Source: Vanilla planifolia (taxonomy: Eukaryota; Streptophyta; Magnoliopsida; Asparagales; Orchidaceae). Taken from it: a stretch of DNA of 64,000 nt. Shown here piece after piece: positions 48,676 through 63,069 of this stretch; the first letter of the stretch is position 1, and every line of letters begins with the position of its first letter. The notes under the pieces are model-generated. The model searched no databases. It was given only the letters and a program-made list of their open reading frames with translations, and was not told the DNA's origin. The stretch lies in NCBI GenBank assembly GCA_023846275.1, contig CM043874.1, forward strand, positions 27,501,630 through 27,565,629. Reading direction: 5' to 3'. A program made the position numbers and the translations under genes.

Positions 48676-51600
48676 TATTGGCAGATGTAAGGCACACCAA
48701 GAGAAGTGTGAATTAGTGTTGTGAATTGTTATGAGATATTTTGAGAACTAATGAACCAATTGAAAACTTAACAACTTATATTGAATGAGTTGCACTCCTT
48801 TATTAATTTTCACAAGATATTATAATAATTATAATGTTGTAAGTATGTGTTATATTATATGAAAATAATAAAAGCAATTAAGATTATGTAAAGGTGATAA
48901 GAGACTTTTTAAGTAGTTTGATTGATCATAAGCCTATGTCCACCCTTAAAAAATAAGCTCATATACCACTAAGACAAAATCACTTTTTTGCATAGTTAAG
49001 TAAAGAATACAAGTATAAATAATATTTTTTGGGGATTAATATTAACCCAAACCAACTCCATACTCTATAGCCATAAGCTCAGTCAAATAACTCCATAATT
49101 TATAGCTTAGAGCAACGCCCAAAAAAGTAAATAAAAGAACTAAATATGATGCATAGTATCACTTAAATGGAAGTGAATACACAAATAAAATCTATAGATT
49201 ACAAAATAAAGTTATCACTTGGAATAAGAGCTTGTGATGCAAATATTGAAGGATATTAAATAGTACAACTTTTTCTTTTTCTCTCAATAGATATGGTGTT
49301 GCAATAAGGTGCTTTGATATATCTATCAAAATGCTCTCAAAGATATGATAATGAGTATTATAGTAAATGTTAAAAATAAATTTCAATGATTGTTAATTGA
49401 TTCTTCAATCCATCATTTTTCATCATCAATTAGTTTCTTATATTTAGAAGAGTTTATAAAGTGCTTACAATGCATAGAACACTCTCAAGGAAGCAACAAT
49501 AATTCTTTGTAAACTAATTTTGTATTTAAGGCATGCCTAAGCTAACATGACTTCACTTTTACTTTCATTTGTAATGTATAATAGTTGGATCATACAATGA
49601 ACATATAACAAACTAATCATATTATCTATTAGAATATTTGTCAAGACCCCACATCACTATTTGTTGAATTATAATAAAAATCAAATATTATGTATAATTA
49701 AATCAACAAGTGATGACACAAAAATCCTAAATAGAGACCTGTTAGTAAGATAAATTTCAAACACCAATTATTTAATCACATAAACTAAATAAAATATCAA
49801 TATAAATGAGTAATTTAACTACATAACTATTCAATCCAAAATAAATATTATACCAATTTTATACAGATTTACAAATATACATAATATAAAAACCTATAGA
49901 AGTTTAATAACTATGCTAGCTAATAAACATAATCTTTATTCATAATATCTAAGTTCACATATTTTAATATAATAGATGTATTATTTATGATATAAATATT
50001 GATAAAATTTTAAGAAACTCAATAAATAAACCAATAAGATAATAATATATAAAAATAATGTTATAATAAATAAAGATAAAAATGGTGCCATGATAATAGA
50101 AAAATAGTTATCATAACAAAATAAGTCATGATATGAGAAAATCTAATAAATTTAATATAAAAAAATAAATGTGCATATATATATATATTCTTTTATTTTT
50201 TAATTTCTTATTTATTATATTTTATAAATCTTAATCATTTCTTATAAAAATAAATTTATTATTTTCTCATTCATATAACTCAATGTTTCATCTAGTAATA
50301 CTATCATCTTGAATAATATTATTAGATGTTATAAAGATATTCTCACCCTAATATATTATTCTCATCATATATCATTTATATCAGTACTATGTAGACATAA
50401 ATAAATTGTTATCACTCTACATTATACATATGAGCAAATATTACCTTAATTATATATATCAATATTATATAGTCATAAATAGTCATCATTGTCTTCTAAG
50501 GTTATAATATAATTCAAGAATACATAAGGATAATGTTTTCTAAGGCATACCAATAATTTTATTCTATTTTCTTAATAAATAATTTAACATGCTAGATATT
50601 CATATTCTAAATCATTTTCTTATCCATTTACTTATAGAATTTCTAATTATATTAAATATCAATATTCTCATTATATAATGTCATAAAGAAATAAAATATG
50701 ATAAGATGTTTGATAGCAAGATGATCTATAAATATCTGACAATCCATAAAAATAATCATACAATTACTAATTTTGTATATAAAAGATAACATAAAATTAA
50801 TATCATTTAAGAAAAAGATAATAATTTTTTTAGTATATTTGTATTATAATTATTAATTTTATTTACCTAAATTTGAGAGTTGACATCCTTTTTCAATCTC
50901 AATCTTTTCTTAATTTTCTATAATATCATATATATGTAATAATCAATATATTTATTATAGGTGACATGTTTAATAAGAAATTAAAATTATATTAATTCTT
51001 TCTAGACCATAAGTTACCACCCAAGATTATACTTGTATGGTTCCTCATTATACCATACAATCCAATAAGATTCTTAGCATTTTTTGAACAAATCATATTC
51101 ATATGATCCCATGATGTACCATCTGATTAACATAACTAGTTTAATTTTATTTATATCTCTTCTAAACGTACCCTATAATCATTAGGAACATACCACAAAA
51201 TCTTACTTTATTTTATTATAGTGCATATTACTCACTAATTATATAGTATAATTTCTTATATCATATCTTATGATTCTCGTACTATCTCTTTATGATATTA
51301 TAATATCAACCACTCAAACTACTATGATAATCCCATCAAATTATATGATCAATTCAATACTCCTCTCTTTGCATAATATAATCTCCTTTGATCATTTTAT
51401 AAATTTTCATTATTAATTTATTACTAAGACATTGCACCTTATGATGTTACTCAAAGCACCAGTCTAACCATAGTTTCTTCTCTTTCCAAACTTAACCATT
51501 TTATCTACAGCTTTGAGTAATCTTCTAGTATGATCAACTCAGTAGTACTATATAATCTTTTATATAAGACCATATTAAGATCCTTCTAATGAGCTCATTC

Positions 51601-53363
51601 AATGCCTTAATTATATCTCTATTTCTATTATCTAATATGACTCAACACATTATACTTATAATCTTATCCTAACTTTCTAACTAATTATTTGTTTATTATT
51701 TATTATTTCTTAATTATTGTATAATATGTTAACTATATTATACTATATGATTCTTATTTTCTCTCTCATCAATCAGTTAATCTTACTCATTGATCATATT
51801 AATGTGATATGAACATTATATAATATGATTTAATCTATAAGATTTTCTACTCATCATTTAGTACGATTTTCAATTCAACTATATAATAAAATTAAAATGA
51901 TTGTGTTAATTTGGGTAATATGGTTAATGAAAATCCTTGTCATTTCCTTAGCTTGTTGATACCTATAACATAGTAGATTAAACAAAAGAATTTATAAACT
52001 TGCCTCATTGGTAATGACAGTCCTTCAAGTCAAAGCACCTCCCTGATCAAAAACTTCTATTGAGGCACAACAACAAAGAATTCCAAGCTCGCAATAGTTT
52101 GACATGATAGAAAGATAGTGTCTTGTTCCTTATTAAGTTCAACTTCTTTCTCTTACTAGTTGTTAATGACATAACAAGACCTCTCTAAGAACCTCCCTCA
52201 GCTTCTTGACGACACTACGTCACTCAAGCTTCAAAAAACTTTTGTATGTAGTTAACTTAAAGCCAAACTCACCCTTGTTGGGAGAGATAATGCTTGAGTT
52301 GGCTTTCATAATTGTTAATGGCGATTTTATTGACATAATTATATATAATTAACACATTAATATTATTATTTTAATTTACTTAGAGTTAATTTAATCTACC
52401 CACTTCAAAATCCAAAAACTTACATATGCACTATACACATGCATCTATACTAGACACATTTTTGCAAAACTTCTTAATATTTTAGCAGTTGTAATTATAT
52501 ACTCCACCAAAACTAATTCTTCTATGCTAAAATTTTATAAATTATAAATCTATCTTAACATAATGAATATTTCTATATTTATAGATCCATGTTTTGCAAA
52601 GTGATTTTAACTTAAGCTGAAGTTTAAGAAAATATAAATCTATCTAGAGTTTAATCTTGAAATTACAAATATATTTAAATCTTTAAAATTCAAATTATTA
52701 ATCATTCAAAAATTATAAACTCAATTCTATTAGGCTCATCTCTTATAGATCTTCTTATTCATATGCTCAAATAATATTTCTTGATCAAGTTTGAGCTTAT
52801 GTTATATTCTTTAATATTTTATCATTATTTTAATATTTTTATATATAAATAATATATTTTAAGAAATTTACTTAATTAAATTCAGTCATAAATGATCATA
52901 TCTTGATCACTTGATTCTTGAATTTCTTTTATCTTGATTAAGATAAAAAAATGAGTGGTATTACAATTTTAATGTACTATATGAAGTTAATGGGTTTTCT
53001 CTTATGATTAGTATACTTAATTGATCATAATGTTTGATACAAATTAATATCAAAGGTTTGGGATAATAGACATGTAATGCTCAATCTGAATATTATATAT
53101 ATTTTATTAATTATATTATATGATATATTGATTCATATAATCCAATAATATTTCTATAATTAAATATTTTGAAGCTTCTTGATATATTTTCTTTGAATCA
53201 AATATACTATATAATAAATAATATCATATCATATAAATTTTTCAAGATTTTTATAATGTATAGATTGATCACTCTGATAAATTATTTGATCACTTATACA
53301 TAGCTCATGTGAATGAATAATATAGTTTGATCATACGATTGTATTTTCTGGTTAGGAAGAGCA
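48676..53363 (-). repeat. 3' LTR of the SIRE-like Copia element, split by an insertion
   Basis: The two halves are 48,676-49,638 and 52,966-53,363. Together they give 1,361 bp, matching the 1,348-bp LTR at 58,404-59,751 end to end. The breakpoint falls inside the block that reads ctattataacattaacatc in the unbroken copy. Confidence 0.75.
49639..52965. mobile_element. 3.3-kb TG..CA insertion inside the Copia LTR (probable solo LTR)
   Basis: 3,327 bp absent from the other LTR copy. It begins TGTCAAGACCCCACATC and ends GAGTGGTATTACA, so it has LTR-like TG..CA ends. The five bases on each side are atatt and atttt, a possible decayed 5-bp target duplication. No internal second terminal copy or coding domain was seen. 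It is very AT-rich except for a patch at 52,000-52,320. Either orientation is possible. Confidence 0.6.
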
Positions 53364-53369
53364 TTAGTG

Positions 53370-56220
53370 ATAAATTTACATTGAATAATTTGATATCTTA
53401 ATCTTATGATTCATATTGAGCTAATAATACTATACAAAGTAGGTTTAGTTAAATATAGTAAGTAAAATTTTAACTATTTTAAAGTTTCTTTTTACAAATC
53501 ATATTTCACCAACTAATCTTTTCCTACAAATTGATACCCATATATTCACGAGATTAGTTGAGTTGATCTTAAGAACCTCATGTGCATGCAAGTAGAGGTT
53601 TGGCTACTAAGGATAGTTCTCCCAAATGATATTTATGTGATGTTGAGAGTGAAATTGAAGCTCTCTTAACTTGAGTTTAATCTTTATTTATGACTTATGA
53701 ATTGTAAGACCTTGATTACTTATAAGACACATGATTCCATCTTCTTATTCAATTATATTTGTTGGATGACATATTTATCTTTTTTCCTTCAAGAATCTTG
53801 ATTTATTCATCCAAGATTTCATTCATCTAAACCATGATGAATGATCAATATTTGTACATCTATCTTTAGAATAACTTATAACACACCAAGTAGATATGTT
53901 ATATCATAAATAAGGTTTTTAAAGGTTTTGTTATCACCAAAAAAATATATTACCTTTGGTCTTATAGGGTTTAAGAATCTCTCCTATTTTAATGATGATA
54001 AACCTTTATGTATGAGATTAAATATAAATAAAAAGAAAGTTCTCCCATAACTCATGCATGTTTTATTAATTAATAAATAGACAATGAGAATATAATAATG
54101 TTAAGAACATGTAAGCCAAGATCACAAGAGTATAACAATTTAGAAAAAAATAGAAGTCCAATGTGCTAAAAATGTTTATGTTTTATTTATAACCCTTACA
54201 AATAAATTTAAATTCCAAGCTCACACACCATGTATTTCTCCTTCTTTAACATCATCATAGTGAGATTTAACTATAAGCATAGTTAACGCTCATGTGGTGA
54301 TCTAATTAACATAAACATGACTTCCCCATAATTGTAAATATTTCTTTTAGAAATGGTATGTTGATTTATTTGTTGTATTGATTTCACATATTGAGATTGT
54401 CATCCTCCTCATTATTCGAGTACTCCTTAGCCGGGGCATATAATCACATTCTTTTTTATGTCCCCTTGCGTAAATGTTTTATATATATAATCAACTATTT
54501 TTTTCTAATGTTGTATTTGAGGCTAAGAATTAGAGTAATAAGATGTCCATAATTTAAATTACTTTTTCTTTTAAAGTTGAAACTTCTTGGAGCTGTGATA
54601 TTCTCCACTAATCTACAAATTGCATCACAAACATCAAATTGTTCTTTGTATATGCAATAAAATGTAGATATAGAATCTAAGGCCTGATTTGGTATTTATC
54701 ATAATGTTTGGACAAGATAGTGTTCCCCAAGAAGTGTTATGTCACATAAATCCTAATATCTAGTTGCTTGATTTCTTTAAAATGTTCTCTATCTAAGTCT
54801 TTCCTATTACTCAATTTATTTCTTCCCAATTACATTTTGTATCCTAACAATGTGGCCATAGTGAAGGGCTTAAGATATGTATGCTAAAGAGTTGGTTAAG
54901 ACCAATTTTAGCGATCTCAATCTCTTGGCCACACATATAAGATGTTGTCATAACAAAGTCATCACTTATCTAAGTTATTATAGAAGTGTTTAATTAAGTT
55001 TGAATTGAACCTATGATTTATCTTCAAAGCATCCTCTAATCTTGTTCCCCCAAACAATTTGAAGATAGACTCTTATAAGAACAAGATGAGGACTTTTCCA
55101 TGGTTTCATAATGTTGATCAAGCTTGTTTTAAATCATTCGTATACTTCATCATTTTCCATTGCTCTAAACCTTTATTCACCAAACTTAGTCCTTCTTAAC
55201 TCCCTTGTGACAAATCTAGCATTTGATTGGAATCCATCTTATTTCACCATGATGAATTCAATCTTATGAACTCTTTAATGTATAATTTCCCTCAATTAAT
55301 AATAGGATTCTTCTTACAATAACAACCAAATTGAAACTAAGTACAACTTTTATTAATTTTTTACCTTTAATAACATTTTAGCACCTAATAAAGATGACAT
55401 AAGCAAAGATAAAATCATAGGTATACAATGGAATAAGGATAAATTAAGAGGAAAATCCAATTTTTGTCAAGAAATAACCTCCTCTTTTGAAATATTGTGC
55501 AAATCATAAATCTTTTCTCACAAAATCTTTTTTTAATGCTTCAACATCTTAGTGGAGTATTCAATTAATGAAAAGGAGCACCCTAGGGATGAGCCTTTTT
55601 ATAGCTTGATAAGATCAAACTATATGATTCTTTTGATCATACCATTTGATGCTCTTCAATTTAGAAGATTTAAGGTAATTGTATCATATAATAGTTATTG
55701 TATATTGTATGCTTCGCTTGCCTTTCTAGTTGGCTAACATAGCAAGTCTCTCGATAAGCTAATCTAAATCATACAGTACAATAGACTTCATCATTTCCTA
55801 GAAAATTTTGAATAATTAATTTAATAAATTTCTTAATTTTTATTTTTGGAAATTAATTACTTCTTTGACCTTAATAGCAATTTAATTATGCACTCTTTCA
55901 TCTCTTGATTTTAATCTTGTTAATTAATAATATAATCTTTTTCAACCAAATTTCTTGGGAAAATCACGGGATTTCTAAGGAATTTTGATCATATTTCTTA
56001 TGTAATTAGCTTGCTAGATTCAACAAAACCTTTCTAAGATATTTAAAAAATTTGCAAAGATTTTAAATTTCTATATAATATCAAGGACCAGGTATAGATA
56101 AATCTAACTATCTTAATTTTGCTAAGATGAGTAATCTATTTAGTTATTAAAACATGGAGCACAAGCCAAGGCTTATGTTCATTAGTACTTGACATGAAGA
56201 CACACACACTTATCTAAGCT
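53370..56220. other. Interior of the SIRE-like element, decayed
   Basis: It should hold the pol region of the minus-strand Copia element, but no protease, integrase, RT or RNase H motif is legible in any frame. Words such as atcatataatatg recur at 55,600-55,790, suggesting another LTR fragment. Confidence 0.35.
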
Positions 56221-56225
56221 TTAAA

Positions 56226-56740
56226 CTAAGGAATCCAAATAATCTTGGGTTCACTTATGATGGTGTGTGCATTATATAATTTTGAAACTTTTGCAAAATG
56301 AATACTTCCCTTATGAATCCACATAAATATAGTATTGCTAGAATTTGTGGATCTTTTAATAAGATAATCAACTGAAATATGAGTTAATTTATAACAATAA
56401 TTGCATACAACTTTAGATAGTGATTTTGAGTAACAATTATGTAATGAGGACATGAAAGAGTAAGCACATATAAAAACAGATTTTCTTTCATCTAGAGTTT
56501 TTACATTAACATTTGATGATGTATACGAGCATACATGTGAAGATGAATCAAAAAATTGTTTTTAGAACATTTAACTCATTTTCAATCAAAGCATAACTAG
56601 TTAATTTTTCTTTGAACTCAAAATTCTCTTATTTGAGCACAGTTTTTAGTTTTCAAAGAATCAACACACATTATATGTTTTAAAGATGTATGCTCAATTT
56701 TTCATTCAATTTAACATGCAACTCACTTAGAAGGGAGAAG
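56226..56740 (-). pseudogene. Copia gag C-terminal remnant with zinc knuckle
   Basis: An open minus-strand stretch (56,453-56,226) reads VCNYCYKLTHISVDYLIKRS and later MWIHKGS and EPKIIWIP. This follows the SIRE-type gag order of CxxCxKxGHxxxxCxxR, then WVPK, then GPKxxWVPK, with the last Cys of the knuckle changed to Tyr. Upstream, FKEKLTSYALIENELNVLKT near 56,600 has the charged coiled-coil look of the region before the knuckle. Confidence 0.65.
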
Positions 56741-56869
56741 GTCAATTAAACATTAATAGATAATGATTCATTTTGTTTCCTAAGTGTGTCGCATTTTTTT
56801 TAAGCTCAAGAATATTCATCTCATGAATAGAAAATAATTTCTTAATGTTGGTAATATGTACTCTTGGGG

Positions 56870-57690
56870 ATGTTGAATGGAGGAGACCCTTGAACATGCC
56901 TTTTGTGATTGCAATAAGGTGTATCAAATTTGGATACATGTTTTAGGCTCCATGACTATTCATCTCAAGCTTAAGTGCTAGGTAATTCATTTATTAACAA
57001 ATTTGTTGAATTGGTTAATTAACAAATTATAAGGACTTAAGGAAGCATTTTATTTTTTTATTATGTTGTGCATGCCTTATATTATATTTGGAAGAATAAG
57101 AATGACAAAATTCATCTATATAGCTTTCATCAAGGAGGTACTATCATCTATACCATAATTTATATGCCATTGCAATATTTAAAATGAAGAGATAGGGAAT
57201 GCTAAAACTAAGCTTGCTTCGATTGGCCACAAGCAACCCGTGATGCTTCTTGGCTTCCTCCACCCCATACTTAGATCAAAATTAACTGTGATGCAACATT
57301 CATTTGATTGTGTTGGCATTAGTTTATGATATGGGATAATTTTAGTAGGCATCTTTTGATATGTGGAAAATATTGTTCGACTACTATTATGGTGGAAACA
57401 TGAATTCCTATTGAGATTATCAAGCTTGTACTGATTGGTTTCTTACTTCAATGGGTCATTTGGTGGAATTGGATTTACTCACGATCAAGCTTGTTATGTT
57501 TAATTAGTTGAAAAAGGATGAGGAACTTATTATAATGGCCCTCCTTCTCCATAATTTCATAGCCACACAAATAAATAATGCTTATTGACAAGGGAATGTG
57601 GCAGTTGATTGGAAGATAAATCATGCTTTACATTAAGATTTTGTATGGGATTGGAGTATGCCCCTTCCTTGAACCATTATTAAAACTTTT
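56870..57690 (+). mobile_element. LINE-like ORF2 3' fragment: zf-RVT and RNase H
   Basis: MEETLEHAFCDCNKVYQIW near 56,878 matches the zinc-binding ETxEHLFxxCxxxxxVW motif after non-LTR RTs. It is followed by YYIWKNKNDKIH near 57,080 and WLPPPHT.IKINCDATF near 57,250, the WxPPPxGWIKINxDGA entry to the plant RNase H domain. A C-terminal DWKINHALH..FVW phrase lies near 57,610. It sits on the opposite strand to the surrounding Copia element. Several stops are present. A decayed host RNase H-like gene is an alternative. Confidence 0.65.
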
Positions 57691-57699
57691 GCTTGATGA

Positions 57700-58380
57700 T
57701 TTTGTTTATGAACCTCCATAGGAGTATTTTGTTGGTTCTGACCAAACTTTTATCAAGAAAATAATTTTTTAAGATTAATATGCTTTTGAATCAATTTACC
57801 ATAATCAACAATTAACACTTCTTAAGAATCAAACAAATCACCATACAAGAAGCAATGGATGAACATACAATATTATTTGAACTAATACTTCCTTATGTAT
57901 CTTCATTTATGCTAGTAGATTCAAGGATACTTGTAGGAGTCCTTATCCTTTTTTACTCCTTCAACATCCTCTTCTTCTTCTTATCATCAATTATTTGAAG
58001 TTTCTTTTCCAAATAATTTGTCTAGCTCATTCAAAGCCTCAAAATAAGTAATGAAAGTAAAGAGTTTCATACAAGGCTCATATGTAAGGGCACAATATAA
58101 TATATTAAAATATTATGCATTTAGTTGTGCAAACATTACTTGATTCTCAGCTATGAAAAATATATTGCAACTAGGTACATCATGCAAGTTATCAAATAAC
58201 TCCCAAACACTTAAATTTATAATTTTTAGAAATGATTTAAACTTTGTTTTCTATTCCTCAAAATTAGTTCCAAGAGACATAGAGAATTTTATATGATGAA
58301 AAAAATAAAAAAGTATAATATCAAATTCAAAATTAAGTGTGCATACAAAGATCTAGTCAATGATAATAAGCTTTTTAAGT
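57700..58380 (-). other. Probable 5' gag/leader part of the SIRE-like element
   Basis: It lies between the PBS and the LINE-like insertion. No gag motif could be read with confidence on the minus strand. Confidence 0.3.
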
Positions 58381-58403
58381 AAGAAACTTGTTCTGAAGCT
58401 ACT
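58381..58403 (-). promoter_or_regulatory. Degenerate PBS of the SIRE-like Copia element
   Basis: Minus-strand agtagcttcagaacaag immediately follows the LTR end ...CAACA and resembles TTGGTATCAGAGCAAG (tRNA-iMet) with a few changes. Confidence 0.5.
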
Positions 58404-59751
58404 TGTTGACGAATGTGAGGCAAACCAAGAGGGGGTTGATTGTCGTTTGGAACTATTATAAAATCTTTTTGAGAACTAATGAATAATTTGAAACTTAAAA
58501 ACTTTCATTGAATAAATTGCATCTCTTTGTCAATTTTCACAAGATATTATAATAATTACAAGGTTGAACATATGTGTAATGTATATGAAAACAATAAGAG
58601 CCAATACGAATATGTAAAGGAGATAAAGTTTTTTAGGTGGTTTGACTTCTCCACAAGACTAGGTCCACCTCAAGCAATAAGCTTAAGCATCACTAAACCA
58701 AATCACTACTTTGTTGTAGCCCTATAGAGAACCTCAAGTACAAATTCTAAATTTTTTGAGATCAACCACAACTTGGGCCCACTCCACTCTATAACTTGGA
58801 GCTTTGTTAAATCATTCCACACTTTACAACCCAAGCCAAGCCATTAAAAAAATAAAATAACCAAATATGATGCACAAGCTCACTTAAATGTAAACTAAAT
58901 ATATTAGTAAAATTATATAATCTAATGGATTATAAGATAGAGTTATCACTTTGAACAAGATCTTATGGTGCAAATACTAAATTATGTTAGCTAGAATGGA
59001 TTTCTCCCTTTCTTAATAGAAGTATTCATGCAATGAGGTGCTCTCAAATCTATCATAAAATGCTCTCAAGGAGGTGACAATGAGTTATTGTAGTGCTCAA
59101 ATTTCCTTATGATTTTCAATTGCTCCTATAATCTATCATTTCTCATCATTAATTTGTCTCTTATGTTTGAAGGGTTTTCATAGTATATAAAAATACATAA
59201 AACCCTCTCAAGGAAACATCAATTTGTTCTCTAACAGTTAATTTTGCATTTAAAGAACGTCTAAACTAACTATTACCCAACCTTTTCTTATAGTCATATT
59301 ATACGAAAGGTTGTTCATACTGTATGATGTACATATAATGACTTAATCTTAATGTCTATTATAACATTAACATCTTATATGAAGTTTTTTGGATTTTATC
59401 TCATATGCTATGAATTAGTATTCTTAATTGATTAAATTGTATGATAAAAATTATCTATTTTATTGATCATATTATATGATATATTGATTTGGATAGTTTG
59501 ATAATATTTTTATAATTAAATATTCTAGAGTGTTCATGATGTTTTCTCTTCAAACCAAATATATTTTATAATAAATAATATCATATCATATAAAATCCTT
59601 GAGATTCTTATACTATATAGATTTCATACTCTAAAAAATTATTCAATCACTTATACATAGCTTATGTTAGCAAATCATAATATCTAATAAATAATGATAT
59701 ATATTTCATACTCTGATAATTTTAGTAATTATTATTTTCTTAAAAGAGTCA
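58404..59751 (-). repeat. 5' LTR of the SIRE-like Copia element
   Basis: 1,348 bp. On the minus strand it starts TGACTCTTTTAAG and ends ...CACATTCGTCAACA. It is colinear with 48,676-49,638 and then 52,966-53,363. Shared blocks include ttttcacaagatattataat, a tatgatgca(c/t)a block and catacaat-type words. Confidence 0.75.
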
Positions 59752-59754
59752 TTG

Positions 59755-62700
59755 ACCCAAAATGGTTTGTTTATATTTTGATTTTGGAAAAATCAAAAGT
59801 AATGACAAGATATATGAGACACAAATGATTTGTGTTCTTAAATATCATGCCATAATATTGAGATTTGATGCCACATCATATGTTAAGTATAAGTTATTTA
59901 AAAACCATAAAAGGTAGTTAATTACTTAAATTAATTGTTCAATATCCGTAGATATCCAATTGAAATATTAAGTTAAAATTAGTGGAAGACTTTAGGGAGC
60001 TCAATCATTTAAAACTAGTTTATGAGTAAAATTATTGCAGCTATTAAGAAACAGAATAAGATTAGTAAAATATAGTCCCTTAAAACTTGTGAAAAAATTA
60101 TTACTTGTCTACACACTAAAGTTACCATAGACTTGCTTAAACTCCGTCTAGTTTCACCAGTTTAAACTATGTTATCCTAAAATGATAATAAGAATGAATT
60201 ATCAAAATTGAGGATACTCCTTATGTGAGATATGATAATGAGACAAATTGTAATATACCTATTCTAAAAACAAATTCTTATATGTAGAAACATAATTATA
60301 TACAATAACAATAAACTATTGAGTCACTCATGAGAATAAAATTATTATATTATTTAATTAATATTTTTTTTAAAATATTTTAGGTCATGTATCTTAAGAT
60401 CAATTAAATCATTCTATTAAAGAATTTGATCAATTATCTATTAAAATAATTCAAAGTGAAGACTATTTATGATATTTTGGTAGTTGTGCTTAAGTATGAA
60501 TCATCTTTCAAATCATGGAATAAAAAAGCCCAACTCATGGTGAAGTGGTTGCCTATCTAAAGCACTCTTTGGTTAAAATTGTTAAATCATTCCCTTTGTA
60601 CTATTGCACTTAGATTATCTTCTCAAGAAATCATTCTAACTAAAGCATCCTTTATTAGTACAACAAATCATGATTAGCACTTCAACCAAAACATCATTGA
60701 TTTGAAACACCTTGGACGCATAAATTTCGTAAGGGCTAAGAAACAAAATTGATTCAAAGCATTGTTCTTTGATGTCTAATGATCGCATAATACAATATCA
60801 TCTATTGTATTTGAAAAATTTGCATTTTTTACTTACATATTAAGTATAATTCAAAATTATGTAGCTTTATATGCATGATATGATCATCATACAAATGAGA
60901 TAATCATTTAGGTTAAGTCTAACAAACTTAAACTTTGTAGTGCATTGTATCAATCATTAGACTTCACAAGTTTGTTAGCCTATACCAGTCCTTTGTCCAA
61001 CCAAGATATGCTTTTGTTTCTCTTGATTTGTTAATTAAGAGCTTTTAAATAAATTGGTTAAATTGGCTTCATTATTTGCTATGCATATGATAAAATCATA
61101 TAATTCTTAGCTATGTTTGACCTTACATGCTTTTGATATAACCCAAACAATGAGCTAACATTCTAATTGTCTTGATTAACCTAAAATTTAAGAATCTAAG
61201 TGGTAACGTGGTCTGATGGATTTGAAATTAAAATTATTCATGATGTATGTTAAATTAGGAAATATTATATGAACCCTAATCATTTAAATCACATAGCACC
61301 TTTATTTTAGAAAGGAATTATGACTAATCATATTAAGAGGATATAAGGTTGCTTCTTATGGAAAAGATGAAAGGGAATTCATGAGATAGAAAATAAATCT
61401 TACCAATCTAATGTAAAGGCACCTTAACGATAAGAGTTGGTGAATCAGTTATATAAGGATCTCAAAAGTTGGTTTTATTAGAATTTAAAAACCTGAACCA
61501 TGAGAGAAAGAATGGCAATCCTTACACGAGAGGAACCAAAGAACTGAGCAAGGAAAGGAGGAGAAAATCACAAGTTTGAAGAGTAGAAGAAGGATTATTG
61601 ATTGGAGTATTCCATTACATTACTAAAGAGGTAGGATAACTCTCAAAATCTTACACATAAACTAAATATATGCTAGATTAATAATTAAAGATTTTGATAA
61701 GTATGCATGAGATTATATTTGGTAATTTTTATGAGAAGAATTTTATGTTCTCACATGATCCCTAGGTTTAAACTCATTAAAATAAATTTATGCTATTAGA
61801 AATTGAACCATTGTAAGGTAAGAATGCTAATTTTTTTTCATGAAATTGGATCCCAAATTAATTCATGTTCCCAATCATGAATTATTAAAATTTTATTCTT
61901 ACTTTTTCAACTTAGAGGATGTTTCTTTGCTACCAAAAATTGTATATCACCTCAAGTAAGCTTTGGTGGCTTAAACTCATGGCTTGACTAAGGTCATGGT
62001 AGGGATGGTTGAGACTTTATAAGGACCTAGATGCCTTCTATGGTACTTAAGGGCTCTTGATTTTCTAGATGAGAATCTTGGTATGCTTAAATTAGGTCTT
62101 AAAAAAATTCTAAGATTATTGGATGTTTTAGGTAATCTAACAAAGGAAGGTTGTGATCAACCACATATGATTTGTTGGGGTTGATATTAGAGTAAGTTTA
62201 ACATATGGGATGATAATATTGTCCTTGTATAATTAGGAGTAGTAGATGATCTTGAACATTAAAAATTTTTAGGAATTGAGAGTTAGATAAGCTTAGCAAG
62301 ATGAAAGAAAATTTAAACAATGCATGATTATTGTTGTGAGTAGATTGGATTTAATTAAAAATGAAGCTATAAGCTAGGTTTAAGTGAAGTGCTCAATTAC
62401 CCATTCTTAGGCTTGGAAATGAGTTGTAACTTTTGGAGAAATCCTAAAATTTGATAGTTAAGATGAATGAGGTACAAGTAGATTAAGAAAATAAGTATTG
62501 GATAATGTAGTTCTTGGGCAAACCTTAAATAAGGTCAATCTTAATCTTGTGTTTAGGTTTTGTTGGTTTTTAAGATTAAGTTTAGCATAAGGAAACCTTA
62601 AAGAAAGAGTTGATGGTTGGACTAAGAATATGAGAACTTGGTGAATTTTTAAGCATGCTTTAAATAAGTCATTGGTTTGGAGAGATTCTTAGTTTAGCTA

Positions 62701-63065
62701 AATTAAGTTTTTGGGTTGAATAAGGGCTTGGTTTTGGCCTTAAGATGGTTGTAAGGCTTAGCCAAGGGGCTTTTAGTACTCATTAGTGTCATCTAAACCC
62801 TAGGCATGACTTGGTTTAGACCATGAGTAGCTTCTTTAAGTTCTTAAGCCATGAGTAGGACACCTTAGATGATAATGTGTGAGGCTTTGGAGAGAAATTT
62901 GGAAGTGAACATTTGCTTATGTTAGCCTGAGAGGCATGGGATTCATTGGTGAAACTAATGTGAATCTAGGATGGAAAGGAAATGTTATGGCATGGAATTA
63001 TGCTTAAGGGTTAAGACCAAGATATAGGCTTTAGTGGAAGTTTAGATGATAGCCTAGATAAGGAT
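59755..63065. other. AT-rich flank, no gene recognised
   Basis: No conserved domain was found. At 61,451-61,640 a TATA-like tatataaggatctc is followed by a purine-rich leader-like stretch and a possible donor (gaggtaggata), which could be an LTR promoter or a first exon whose gene lies outside the window. Confidence 0.35.
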
Positions 63066-63069
63066 AAAG

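Larger units (their letters stand above)
48676..59751 (-). mobile_element. SIRE-like Ty1/Copia element with split 3' LTR
   Basis: In minus orientation the 5' LTR is 59,751-58,404 and is followed by a PBS. The interior carries a degenerate gag ending in a zinc knuckle (56,453-56,226), and the 3' LTR is 53,363-48,676. The LTRs are 1,348 bp and, after removal of a 3,327-bp insertion, 1,361 bp. The plus-strand gcaaaccaagagg(g)ggttga start is typical of the reversed end of this LTR type. No protease, RT or integrase is recognisable between 53.4 and 56.2 kb, so pol is lost or decayed beyond recognition. Confidence 0.7.
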
